Made by a program: the position numbers and the translations under genes | In this document: positions 12,601-19,751 of the stretch, piece by piece | Numbering within the stretch: the stretch's first letter is position 1 | Layout: the number at the start of each line of letters is the position of its first letter | Assembly (NCBI GenBank): GCA_963807225.1 | Contig: CAWEAD010000012.1 | Location: 124,001 to 188,000 of the forward strand | DNA: 64,000 nt | Source: JAGVGT01 sp963807225 | Lineage (GTDB): Bacteria; Desulfobacterota; Desulfobulbia; Desulfobulbales; JAGXFP01 | Reading direction: 5' to 3' | The notes under the pieces: model-generated | What the model was told of the DNA's origin: nothing | Databases searched by the model: none | Seen by the model: the letters and a program-made list of their open reading frames with translations, nothing else

Positions 12601-14012
12601 CAGTGGCAGGCAGCTGCTTCGATGATCCCGCCCAGCAGAACCAGGTGACTGTCCAGAGTGGCTTTTACAAGTTTGATCTGAACTTCAGCGACCCGTCCTG
12701 TCCGCAGGGCGGCGACTATGTAATTCGGGTGACGCCACCGGCCGGAGGCTACATGACGGGACCGTCGCGTGTCATTCCCCCCGTTCCGGGATATACCGAC
12801 CCGGCATTCGATCCCACCGCCGCGCCTTATCCCGTTCCGACGTGCCCGGATGATGCGGTTACCGTTACGCCCGGTTTTTGCGAGGCGCAGCCCAGCGGAT
12901 TGGCCCCCGGCGTCACGGTGCCACCCGCCGCGGTCAAGCACTATCTCTTTTTGACCCTAAACGGCCCGACGGTGCCGGGTGACAGCCAGCTGTTCAACAA
13001 CCACATCCCCATCGATCCGGAATTGACCGGGGCCGTGGCCATCACCAAGACCACCTCAAGGCGCAACGTCACCAAGGGGCAACTGGTGCCGTACACGATC
13101 ACCGTCAACAATGTGCTCGGGGCACCGCTGTACGACATCGGTATTGTCGACCGCTTCCCGGCCGGCTTCAAGTATGTGAAAGGTTCGGCCCGTCTCGACG
13201 GCGTGCCTACCGAACCGGCGGTACCGCAGGCCAACGTTCGGGAACTGGTTTGGAGCGTCCTCACCCTGCAGGTCAATGACAAGCATACGCTCCAACTGCT
13301 GCTGGTGGTGGGCGCCGGCGTTACCGAAGAAGAATACGTCAACCGGGCGCAGGTGATAAACCGAGCCACCGGCGAGTTTGTCTCGGGTGAAGCGACGGCG
13401 ACCGTGCGGGTTATCCCCGATCCGGACCTCGACTGCACCGACGTGATCGGCAAGGTATTCGACGACCGCAATCTGAACGGCTACCAGGACCAAAGCGAGC
13501 AAGGACTGGCCGGGGTGCGCGTGGCGACGGTCCGGGGGTTGGTCGGTACCACTGACGAGCACGGGCGTTTCCACATCACCTGCGCGGCGGTGCCGGACGA
13601 GGATCGGGGCAGCAACTTCATCCTGAAACTGGATGACCGCACCCTGCCCACCGGCTACCGGGTTACCACCGAAAACCCCAGGGTGCAACGGGCCACCCGC
13701 GGCAAGATGCTGCGGGTTAACTTCGGGGCGACCATCCACCGGGTGGTGTCCCTGGATATCGCCGACGGGGTATTCGAACCGGGCAGCACGGAGATGCGGT
13801 TGCAGTGGCAGCCGAGGATCGCCAGGCTGCTGGGTGAACTGCGGAAGGCGCCGGCCTTGCTGCGGCTGTCGTACCTGGCGGAAGTCGAGCGGGAAGGCTT
13901 GGTGGAGCAGCGCCTCAAGGCCTTGAAGAAGGAAATCTCCGACCGTTGGGACGGCGGTTATCGGCTGACCATTGAAACCGAGATCTACTGGCGGCGCGGA
14001 TCTCCACCCTGA
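3621..14012 (+). CDS. giant secreted DUF11-repeat surface protein
   Basis: A 3463-residue exported protein. The ATG at 3621 follows a GGAAGGGG ribosome site and begins a good signal peptide (hydrophobic core then TLAA, cleavage near 31). An in-frame ATG at 3486 would add 45 basic residues and is a weaker choice. After a short N-terminal region come about 18 DUF11/isopeptide-type beta repeats (about 129-2850), each opening with a K(T/S) motif and a GDxxxYT-like strand and holding the phrase DxLP. Next come an SdrD-B/Cna-B-like module (about 2852-2917), a spacer, one more DUF11 (about 3137-3267), a second Cna-B-like module (about 3272-3373) and a C-terminal domain (3377-3463) with an OmpA-like look. 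No sortase motif and no lipobox. Such repeats build long rods, so a surface or adhesive fibre is likely. It is the first gene of the eleven-gene locus. Confidence 0.9.
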   Translation: MAQPPRTAVLGFSLVLLFALLLGTASSTLAAEKFCSEYGGVLDGNVLLVPPVQVTIDTDCTFQNWPPYNPLTTTINFHTNDPSIYLIIFNNVWYDGNMACANIPHKLWVVNSEEGAFSGSCQDIMIPAETIAKQSPVPTASIGVPFTYTLTLPSMNYPAGEPSTNTLGNVVLTDDLNAVTTDSGVELSYDSQKVYWKGGSTLTEGTEYTFTDDLGKLTFDLPDIPAGQQLIIELTVVLDVSSANTAGKVFRNFAGWQFSRSIDLDEDGLIEDEPAGVDLDGDGVPGEHEFFNPLPGEGGISQPMTIAEPNLVVDKTSTVSNLNVGTPAPFEIDVHNDGGSTAWNVEITDILPDGPDVPPGVGGMCDNAPTNVTAQVVAADSSVRDLDEGTHYSVSFDNGTCGLTLTFSNDPDAYIGPNEHLIIDYQAQLDAGTEPGLSFTNIAGATRWSNADSSSADRFEYIKTLSNGTPGTPDFQDAYTIISATQGYFFLKSVEDLSTGESPASAAFPGDRLRYTLQIQNFTYPRLDITTIADELVAEFESGTLAIYSAGTNLPVTPVVDANGGPNGTGSITIPGFALDGDTQYQIQFDVTLAASLTAATVVSNHASLQGIDEFNVPWSGDSDDPYNSGPALLGGPSQATDVTIQAPGVLSKANPAITTATIGDQFTYQISVPANPVDVPLYDVQILDNLSRLVSGADLRFVSATAHLASGAQSWTLTNSGPDDIDLILEETITGIDIPAGDRAIIEVTVQLQNSLANDAGDSFTNRASYNYNKINGGGVTTRLDGGEGGTPTAISVVEPALTAFKTVANVTAGKAVTDPAAAGDTLRYTVSVTNIGSSEAFDTDIVDTLPGNASLVPGSATATINGSPVSAFAVGPTELTPGTFVWGSQNGDGSLDIPVGQTLVLTYQVNVLTVDGTPITNSVYVDWSSLDSGIAGERTGDGCPAITAPDDYCYVPTPATIDTIDPTTIVKSVVSDSWDTAPSTAADSVLRVGDTVVYRLALTLREGVTQNVVITDTLDTGLAFASVISINGDSSAPFSSVAPFTYTDFSAPVVSGNTVTWSLGDIANAIDHDTANDIFVIEYRALVLKDTLTQAPSTSLANNVALSYTGSDPASTNLQSGSTITVWQPVMSTPTKTATGFTSPANVDIVNDVMPFQLRSCNNGSAPAYNAEFTDVLANQMDETSITAPVVILGSTVLNAGTDYEYTYTAADRTMTFELNTPVNPTECVTIDYTIGFHSDVVPNQTWNNSVTLDEYWSLATPTTTGQQYGPLTSTPFVMTNPVTVQPLTKVVTSPASGEATIGEDVVYEITVPSSPVNAALNNVVVSDTLNGALEYVSATAVDNVGNPVTLTDNSIAPGNVNLAIAQIPAGQWVTITLRTRVANNTSANAGLSFTNTAAYTYTGMADPTLTEGTSGSVSIVEPLINVTKNVNPVTAPNAGDILTYTVNLAAQSGPDKSKAYDTEVVDSLSLGLAYVAGSATVNGSPVEPVLNAGDGIINPQTLTWSGIDIPEGISVQVIYSVQVLNGIVAGQSLTNSATARWTSLDGSFAYERDGSGTPTYNDYFAMATTSLTVGDNTSLAKAEVSDTYNDGTPNVRIGDRVEYELRLGLQEGTTTGVVLTDDLPTGMAYDGLVSISPASGSSNFTYSVASQPATGDTGELTWNLGTVVNAGDNEPSNDYLVIRYRVRVLNNDVLAQTPTTQTLTNNARLDYTIGGAPATPKTASQSLYVLQPLLAVTKSAAPAGGDTVIVAGETVYYTVDITNSGAAPAYDTVLTDTLPIGLRQGVPAPTTISITLVDSATNTVVATLANLAPSYNASSGVVNWNFDSGSADAYTIPVGETLRITYQVQADANLGPNQTLTNTATVTLYYSFDDEAPPAGATVDQREVYGPSNTDTTTLTTPLPVALVKEVKDSTQTTASIGVPFSYIITVPATPQPTALNDVRIVDDLTTASVADLSFVSVSKVSTWGTWTPINTGDAKHLVIEDPVNGIDIPAGERAEIEITVVLDNSAKNLSGLVFNNTANYTYNISHDPGLPGTSGDLTIAGPDTVILNKTGPATMRRGLPGTFTLNVLNTGTAPAWDLTVKDLLPNPTPGGMCDNGPTNVTARVFQNDGSTPVSGVLTQGADYVVGFSGAPGCTLTLTMRSAVAAIGPGERLIVTYDALLDNDSVGGTSLTNIAAATQWFSGDTAGGGATGSIRTYTGTLSNGTVGTDDEQDAHTLLTESPVLIFQKSVVNLTSGQDPGTSAKPGDRLRYTIHVENVSPIDLPDFALVDELDALNATALFVPGSLTVGPLPVGAADNTNPTGGAKGTGLLDIRNLDLDAQGGANASMDIVFEATLVPVINSGTVVLNQALLSSFGVVIDHSDDPNVSGDEDPTRTLINSAPSFEIWKTSQDLTGDPAVLLAGDTMRYTITLKNIGNENAVNVILRDQVPANTTYVANSTTLNGNAVADPAAGVSPLQDGLLINAPEDTTPGALRADATSTTTNVATIAFEVTVNGNVLDGTVIANQGFANGSGAGSGSFPEHPSDDPATSALDDPTRDVVGSLPLVDAQKTVQIQVDINSNGLVDPGDTLRYTITINNLGAIPATNVVFTDAVPADTTYQDDSTFLNGESVADPAPGVSPLVAGIPVSSSDLTPPLPTAGNGVLSPGAAAVITFAVLVDPGVSPDTVISNQGLVTTNELPDEPTDADGIDANGDQPTQVIVGPAQLLSITKEVFVVGGGAAEPGAQLEYLIRVTNIGNTPATNVVVTDDLGLLTGQVAYIAGSGLMNGSAAGVSYTGSVLTADYAAQYGVLQPGAVVNVRFRVEIDPALPIGATITNQCTVSWNVGTQSTSASVSLDVGGTPGSAGLNGRVWHDANLDKLYDSSELTLAGWSVELYRNNVLLTTTLTDANGAYILGGVVPNQGLPEPYEVRFRAPGAGPNTATLGYADSPSPFINGPQRISGIFVAPSSNQQNMNLPIWPNGVVFNSVIRNPVAGATLTMLHNGGAVAGSCFDDPAQQNQVTVQSGFYKFDLNFSDPSCPQGGDYVIRVTPPAGGYMTGPSRVIPPVPGYTDPAFDPTAAPYPVPTCPDDAVTVTPGFCEAQPSGLAPGVTVPPAAVKHYLFLTLNGPTVPGDSQLFNNHIPIDPELTGAVAITKTTSRRNVTKGQLVPYTITVNNVLGAPLYDIGIVDRFPAGFKYVKGSARLDGVPTEPAVPQANVRELVWSVLTLQVNDKHTLQLLLVVGAGVTEEEYVNRAQVINRATGEFVSGEATATVRVIPDPDLDCTDVIGKVFDDRNLNGYQDQSEQGLAGVRVATVRGLVGTTDEHGRFHITCAAVPDEDRGSNFILKLDDRTLPTGYRVTTENPRVQRATRGKMLRVNFGATIHRVVSLDIADGVFEPGSTEMRLQWQPRIARLLGELRKAPALLRLSYLAEVEREGLVEQRLKALKKEISDRWDGGYRLTIETEIYWRRGSPP

Positions 14013-14112
14013 GTAATGAGGCCATGCGGCCGATGAGCGAAAGAGAAATGCCTGGGGGAGGCAAGGGGTTTGCTCTCCATAGTTGGTCCTTAACCTTTCT
14101 GAGTAACTGGGA

Positions 14113-17100
14113 TTGATCTTGAAGCGTGTTATCGCCCTGATATTCCTGATCCTGATGACCCTGGCCGGGCCGAAGGTTTTCGCACGCGCGGAAACCGGCG
14201 ATACCGGCGCAGGGACGAGGGAGTCAGCTACCTGCGGCGACACGACTGAAATGCACTTGTCTCAGGACGGGGATTTCAGACCCTGGCTTCTTGACCCCGC
14301 CATTTTCAAGGAGGACCAGGGGGACCGCACGGAGATGCGGCAGGTCGTCGAAAAGGTTGCCAAGACGATCAAGTTGGCGAACGTGATCCCTCCCATTCGT
14401 TTCCGCCAGGGTGAGGCCGATATCCCCGATGAGTATCTCGAACAGCTCCGCAGGGTTCTCGAGAGTATGCGCAATCGCGTCAATGTGCGACTGCACTTCG
14501 TCGGATACGCTGATTCCCAGTCGCTGAGTCCCGCCTTGCAAGCGCAATACGGCGACAATGTCGGACTATCCCGGGAACGGGCGGGTACCACCGCCGAATT
14601 TTGTCAGCGTGCCCTCGGTCTGCCGCCGGAAGCCATCTCCTATGAAGGCTTGGGCGACAGTCAGCCGGTCGCCAGCAATACGAACGAGGCCGGGCGGGCC
14701 CTCAACCGGCGGGTGGAAGTGGAGGTCTGGTACGACGAGATCGGTGAAAAGCAGGTCGAGAAGGAAGTGATCGTGCCCCGCCAAGTGAATCGAGTCAAGG
14801 TCTGCCGCACCGAAACCGTCTGTAAATTGCGCTATAAGGAAGGTCAATCCCATCGAGCCAGGGTAAAGAACCTGATAGCCCCCTTGCGTTACGACGAAGG
14901 CATGGTGAGCGTGCCGGAAGAATTCCTGTCGCAGATTAGACAGGCCCTGGTAAATCTCAGCGGCAAGGCGAATATCGTCGTCAAGTTCATCGCCTATACC
15001 GATAATACCCCGTTGCTCGGGCGCGACCAGCGCATCTACGGTAACCAGTCGGGGCTGTCGAAGGCGGTGGCAAGGCGCGTTTTACTCGCGGTTCAAGAGG
15101 GGTTGGGGCCGGCCAATGTAACGGTCGAAAGCGAAGGCAGGGGGGCGACGCGACCGGCGGCGTCCAACGAGACCCCCCAGGGTCGGGCGATGAACAGGCG
15201 GGTCGAGGTCGAATTCTGGCATGACGACCCTTTGCAGGATCTGCCTGACGAGCCGCAGCTGTGCCCGGAAGATGCCGGCGCCGAAACGGTCACCCGGGTA
15301 TACGACCCACCGGAGGGTGGTATCGAGCCGATCCTGTTCGATAACGGCAAGCCGGTTTTGCCTGCCGGTTATACCGACCGGTTGCAAAAAATCATGGCCG
15401 GGGTCGGCGACAAGGCCAACCTACGTCTGCGCTTTATCGGTTACCTCAGCAACGAACGGCTCAACCGCAGGACCGCGGCGATTTATGGCGACGACATCGG
15501 CTGGTCTACGGCGCGAGCCCGCCGGGCCATGGAGGCCGTCAGCGAACGGATGGGCTTGACCGCGGAACAGACCGAGTTCGAAGGCCGCGGTTATGTGCAG
15601 TCAGAGGACGTGGTTAATGCCGGCTTCATTGAATCGGGCAGCTCGAGAGTCAAGGTCGAGGTGGTCTATGACGAGCTGGTCACGCTGGATAACTACGAGG
15701 GGGTGGATATAACCCACCTGACCCGCGAAGTGAAGACAGCCGATCCCTACGGGCTGAACCTCATGCGCATCACGGTAGACGGCAAGCCCCTCGACGACCC
15801 GGGCAAGAGTATTCCGGACGTGCAGCGCTGTACCGACGTAGCCCTCGACGACGCCCGCATCGATTTCAGGTATGACAACCTGAAGACGGAACCGCGGCTG
15901 AACGTGACCGCCTGGCCGCGCACCATCAGTTATCGAGACCGGGAGGATACGGCGGCGCCCGAAAACCTGGTCCGCTTCCGCCTCTATAACAACTACCACA
16001 GCTTCATCAAGCGGGCAGAGGTCAGGATATTCGATGATAGGCAATCCGTCCGCGCCACTCCGCTGGCCGTCATAACCATGGATGGTGAGGGCCAGGCGGA
16101 ATGGCGGCCAAGTTTCGAATCATTCTCAGCCCCGGTTCGCCGGTTGAAATACCTGATGCGGGTCTATGACGGGGATGGCCACTTCGACGAAACGACGACT
16201 CAGCCGCTGTGGGTGGTCGACCAGCTCGATTCCGCCGCTGCCGAAGACGATTTTCGCAAGGAACTGCTGGCCGGTTATGGTGAAAGTCGGCTCGCCTCCC
16301 GGAATATCCCGCTTGACGGCGGGACGGTCCAGGCCAGCGGCAGCTCGATTCCCGCCGGTCACCGCGTCTGGTTGGCCGGCTACCTTGTGCCGGTTGACGA
16401 CGCGGGAAGTTTCATCGCCGAGGAAATCCTGCCGGAGGGTCGACACACCGTGGAAGTGGCGGTTATCGACAAGTCCGGCAACGGCGAACTCTTCCTGCGC
16501 GACCTGGAGCTGGAGAAGAACGACTGGTTCACAGTGGGGATCGCCGACCTGACCCTGGGGGGCAACGAGAACAGCGGCCCGGCCGAACTGCTCGCGCCGA
16601 ACAAACAGCAATACAGCGACGACATGGACCTCCAGGGTCGACTCGCCTTCTACACGAAGGGCAAGTTCGGCAACGGCTGGGGCCTTACGGCCAGTGCCGA
16701 TACCCGCGAAGGGCCGCTGGACGAAATTTTCAGCAATTTCCTGGACAAGTCGCCGGAATCCCTGTTCCGGCGCTTCGACCCGGATTATCATTACCCGACC
16801 TTCGGCGACGACAGTACCGTAGTGGAAGATGCCCCGACCAGCGGCAAGTTCTACGTCAAACTGAATAAAGAGGAAAACTACGGTCTCTGGGGCAACTTCA
16901 AGATCGGCTATACCGATAACGACCTGGCGCACGTCGACCGTGGCCTCTACGGCGGCAATCTGCATTTCCAGAGCCCTGACGCCACCAGCTTCGGCGAGCA
17001 GCGTTACATGGTCGACGGCTTTGCCGCCGAGCCGGGCACGGTGGCGGCCCGGGATGAATTCCGGGGAACCAGCGGTTCCCTCTACTTCCTGCAGCGGCAG

Positions 17101-19206
17101 GACCTCCTCGAAGGATCCGAACGGGTGCGGATCGAGGTCCGCGACAAGGATTCCGGCCTGGTGCTCGGTGTCAAGAACCTTACGCCGGCGCTGGATTACA
17201 ACGTCGACTACCTGCAGGGCCGCCTGCTCCTGTCCGAGCCACTGCCCTCGACGGCGGACGACAACCTGCTGGTGCACAGCGACGCAGCCGGCGGCAACCC
17301 GGTTTTCCTGGTGGTTCGTTATGAATATACCCCCGGAGTGGAGGCCCTGGACGAGATGGCATTTGGCGGCCGGGTCCATTACTGGTTCAACGACCATGTC
17401 AAGGTCGGCGTGACCGCCAGCCGGGATGAGGAAACGGGAAACAAGAACACTCTGGGCGGCGCCGATGTGACTATTCGCCATTCGGCCGAAACCTGGGCCA
17501 AGCTCCAAGCCGGCAGTAGCGAGGGGCCGGGGCTCGCAACCAACGGTTCCCTGGACGGCGGTTTCAATTTCGGCACCTCCGACTCTCTTGACGGCTCCGA
17601 GGTCAAGGCCAACGCCTATCGGACCGATGTCAGCGTCGGCTTACGGGATTTTAACGAAGAATGGGGGGGCCGTATTTCCTTTTACAACCAGGAACTTGAA
17701 GCGGGTTATTCGGCGCCGGGCCTGGTCACCGACCGGGCCACCTCCCAATATGGCGGCACGGCGGAACTGCCACTTTCCGAAACGATTAAGGTACACCTCA
17801 AGGCCGATAAACGGGTTGTAAGCCAGGGCCTGAAGACGCAGGCCGGCGAATTGAATCTTGATTACCGTGCAAATGACCACTGGACGGTGAGTTCGGGCGT
17901 GCGCGGCGACAGCCGCGAAGACCATTCGCCGGTGGTGCCTCTGACCCAGAAAGAAGGGGACCGCACCGATGTCGTGGTTAAGGCGCTGTATGATTCCAAG
18001 GCGCGTTGGACCAGCTATGGCTTTTTGCAGGAGTCAGTCCAGACGAACGGCAATCGAGAGAAAAACGGCCGGATCGGTACCGGCGGCAGTTATCGGTTAA
18101 CCGATCGGTTCAAAACCGACGGCGAAGTTTCTTTCGGCGATCTCGGGACAGGTGGTCGACTGGGAACCGAATATCTCTATTCCGACCGGACCACTTTATA
18201 CATGAATTATACCCTGGAGAACGAACGCACCGACAACGGCGTGCGGGCCAGAAAGGGCAATCTGGCTTCCGGGTTCCGGACGCGGTATTCGGACAGCGCC
18301 AGTGTTTATTTAGAGGAGCGTTATACCCATGGCGATGTCCCTACGGGTTTGATGCACTCCACCGGCGTTGATCTGGCGCCCGCCGACCACCTTAATTTCG
18401 GGGCCAATCTCGATATCGGCACCCTCCGGGACAACCAGACCGGGGCGGAACTAAAGAGAACGGCGGCCGGGGTGAAAGGCGGTTACGGTTTCAAGACGAT
18501 TAAACTGGCTAGTGCCCTGGAATATCGGGTGGATGACGCGGAGCAGCCGGATACCAGCACCACCAGACGCACCACCTGGCTGCTGAAAAACAGTCTCAAG
18601 TACCAGTTGTCCCCGGACTGGCGCCTGATCGGCAAATTCAATTATGCTCAGAGCGAGAGTTCGCAGGGGCAGTTCTTCGACGGCAACTATACCGAGGCGG
18701 TGCTGGGTTATGCCTATCGGCCGGTCGAGCATGACCGGTTGAACGCGCTGTTCAAGTACACCTATTTCTATAATGTTCCGGCGGTGGAGCAGGTTAGCGC
18801 CACCAGTTCGGGGGCGGGCGTTATTCAGCGCAGCCACATCGCGGCGCTCGATGTCATGTACGATTTGACTCCCCGCGTTACCCTGGGCGGCAAGTACGCC
18901 TATCGCCTGGGCCAGGTGAGCCAGGATCGGGTCAATCCCGAGTTCTTCGACAGCCGGGCCTCCCTTTATATCGCGCGGCTCGACTGGCATGTCGTGCACC
19001 GCTGGGACGTTCTGGTGGAAGGCCGCCTGCTGGACCTGCCCGACGCGAAAGACAGCCTCAGCGGGGCATTGGTCGGTGTCTACCGGCAGGTGGGCAATCA
19101 CCTGAAGTTGGGGGTCGGCTATAATTTCAGCAAATTTTCCGATGATCTGACCAATCTGAGTTACGACCACCAGGGTCTGTTCATCAACCTGATCGGCAAA
19201 ATCTGA
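14113..19206 (+). CDS. triple OmpA-module and outer-membrane barrel protein
   Basis: About 1697 residues with a signal peptide ending near FARA. Three successive OmpA-like modules are visible (about 86-209, 251-371, 404-522), each ending in an NRRVEVE-like or RVKVEV motif, so it may bind peptidoglycan at several points. A beta-rich linker follows, and from about 806 to the end alternating strands rich in Tyr, Gly and Asp suggest a large beta-barrel of TonB-receptor size. The start is TTG: 14113 opens the frame, but TTG at 14119 lies 6 nt after GGGA and gives an equally good signal peptide. It starts 100 bp after the giant gene and is probably its outer-membrane anchor or exporter. That role is inferred from position and architecture. 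Confidence 0.85.
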   Translation: MILKRVIALIFLILMTLAGPKVFARAETGDTGAGTRESATCGDTTEMHLSQDGDFRPWLLDPAIFKEDQGDRTEMRQVVEKVAKTIKLANVIPPIRFRQGEADIPDEYLEQLRRVLESMRNRVNVRLHFVGYADSQSLSPALQAQYGDNVGLSRERAGTTAEFCQRALGLPPEAISYEGLGDSQPVASNTNEAGRALNRRVEVEVWYDEIGEKQVEKEVIVPRQVNRVKVCRTETVCKLRYKEGQSHRARVKNLIAPLRYDEGMVSVPEEFLSQIRQALVNLSGKANIVVKFIAYTDNTPLLGRDQRIYGNQSGLSKAVARRVLLAVQEGLGPANVTVESEGRGATRPAASNETPQGRAMNRRVEVEFWHDDPLQDLPDEPQLCPEDAGAETVTRVYDPPEGGIEPILFDNGKPVLPAGYTDRLQKIMAGVGDKANLRLRFIGYLSNERLNRRTAAIYGDDIGWSTARARRAMEAVSERMGLTAEQTEFEGRGYVQSEDVVNAGFIESGSSRVKVEVVYDELVTLDNYEGVDITHLTREVKTADPYGLNLMRITVDGKPLDDPGKSIPDVQRCTDVALDDARIDFRYDNLKTEPRLNVTAWPRTISYRDREDTAAPENLVRFRLYNNYHSFIKRAEVRIFDDRQSVRATPLAVITMDGEGQAEWRPSFESFSAPVRRLKYLMRVYDGDGHFDETTTQPLWVVDQLDSAAAEDDFRKELLAGYGESRLASRNIPLDGGTVQASGSSIPAGHRVWLAGYLVPVDDAGSFIAEEILPEGRHTVEVAVIDKSGNGELFLRDLELEKNDWFTVGIADLTLGGNENSGPAELLAPNKQQYSDDMDLQGRLAFYTKGKFGNGWGLTASADTREGPLDEIFSNFLDKSPESLFRRFDPDYHYPTFGDDSTVVEDAPTSGKFYVKLNKEENYGLWGNFKIGYTDNDLAHVDRGLYGGNLHFQSPDATSFGEQRYMVDGFAAEPGTVAARDEFRGTSGSLYFLQRQDLLEGSERVRIEVRDKDSGLVLGVKNLTPALDYNVDYLQGRLLLSEPLPSTADDNLLVHSDAAGGNPVFLVVRYEYTPGVEALDEMAFGGRVHYWFNDHVKVGVTASRDEETGNKNTLGGADVTIRHSAETWAKLQAGSSEGPGLATNGSLDGGFNFGTSDSLDGSEVKANAYRTDVSVGLRDFNEEWGGRISFYNQELEAGYSAPGLVTDRATSQYGGTAELPLSETIKVHLKADKRVVSQGLKTQAGELNLDYRANDHWTVSSGVRGDSREDHSPVVPLTQKEGDRTDVVVKALYDSKARWTSYGFLQESVQTNGNREKNGRIGTGGSYRLTDRFKTDGEVSFGDLGTGGRLGTEYLYSDRTTLYMNYTLENERTDNGVRARKGNLASGFRTRYSDSASVYLEERYTHGDVPTGLMHSTGVDLAPADHLNFGANLDIGTLRDNQTGAELKRTAAGVKGGYGFKTIKLASALEYRVDDAEQPDTSTTRRTTWLLKNSLKYQLSPDWRLIGKFNYAQSESSQGQFFDGNYTEAVLGYAYRPVEHDRLNALFKYTYFYNVPAVEQVSATSSGAGVIQRSHIAALDVMYDLTPRVTLGGKYAYRLGQVSQDRVNPEFFDSRASLYIARLDWHVVHRWDVLVEGRLLDLPDAKDSLSGALVGVYRQVGNHLKLGVGYNFSKFSDDLTNLSYDHQGLFINLIGKI

Positions 19207-19226
19207 AGTAAAGAAAGGTGACAAAC

Positions 19227-19748
19227 ATGGGCAAAATAATCAAGACGATCATGGCGGTAACGATGGCATTACTGTTGTTGAACGCCGCCGCTTTCGCGGA
19301 AGAAAAAGTCTCCCGGGAACAGATTAAGGGGCTGGACGAACAGGTCCAGGAAATCAAGAGCGACGTGCTCTCCATCGCCGCGGAACTGAACCAGTTGGAA
19401 GAGAAACTGCTCTATCCGACCCATACGGAGGTCGCGGTCTTCATTGCCCTGGCCCAGGGGGAGAAATTTCGCCTCGATTCGGTCGACATCAATTTGGACG
19501 GCGCTCCGGTCGCGCATCATATCTATACTTTCAAAGAACTGGAGGCCCTGCAGAAGGGGGGCGTGCAGAATATCTACACCGGCAACGTTCGAACCGGGGA
19601 ACATGAGATGGAGGTGAACCTCATGGGCAAATCGGAGGGGGGCAGCGATTTTCAGTTGGTGGGGAACTTCACGGTCCTCAAGGACGTCGGTCCCAAGATT
19701 ACCGAAATAACCCTGGCCCGCCAGGCGATCACCTTTAAAGAAAGGTAA
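19227..19748 (+). CDS. small periplasmic protein of the surface locus
   Basis: A 173-residue protein with a clear signal peptide (cleavage after AFA). The mature part begins with a short coiled coil (about 25-60, KVSREQIKGLDEQVQEIKSD-like heptads) followed by a beta-rich domain. No family is recognised. The ATG at 19227 is chosen because AGAAAGGTG sits 6 nt before it; a GTG at 19218 in the same frame has no ribosome site. The gene lies 20 bp after the barrel gene and 3 bp before the TPR gene, so it is almost surely co-translated and acts in the same envelope assembly. Confidence 0.8.
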   Translation: MGKIIKTIMAVTMALLLLNAAAFAEEKVSREQIKGLDEQVQEIKSDVLSIAAELNQLEEKLLYPTHTEVAVFIALAQGEKFRLDSVDINLDGAPVAHHIYTFKELEALQKGGVQNIYTGNVRTGEHEMEVNLMGKSEGGSDFQLVGNFTVLKDVGPKITEITLARQAITFKER

Positions 19749-19751
19749 TTC

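Noticed and set aside
9348..14243. Long minus-strand reading frames inside the giant gene and across its end
   Set aside because: They are antisense to a gene with secure domains, lack ribosome sites, and have the biased composition expected of shadows of G+C-rich coding DNA.
16126..17508. Minus-strand frame of about 460 codons inside the OmpA/barrel gene
   Set aside because: No signal, domain or ribosome site; it is the shadow of the plus-strand gene.
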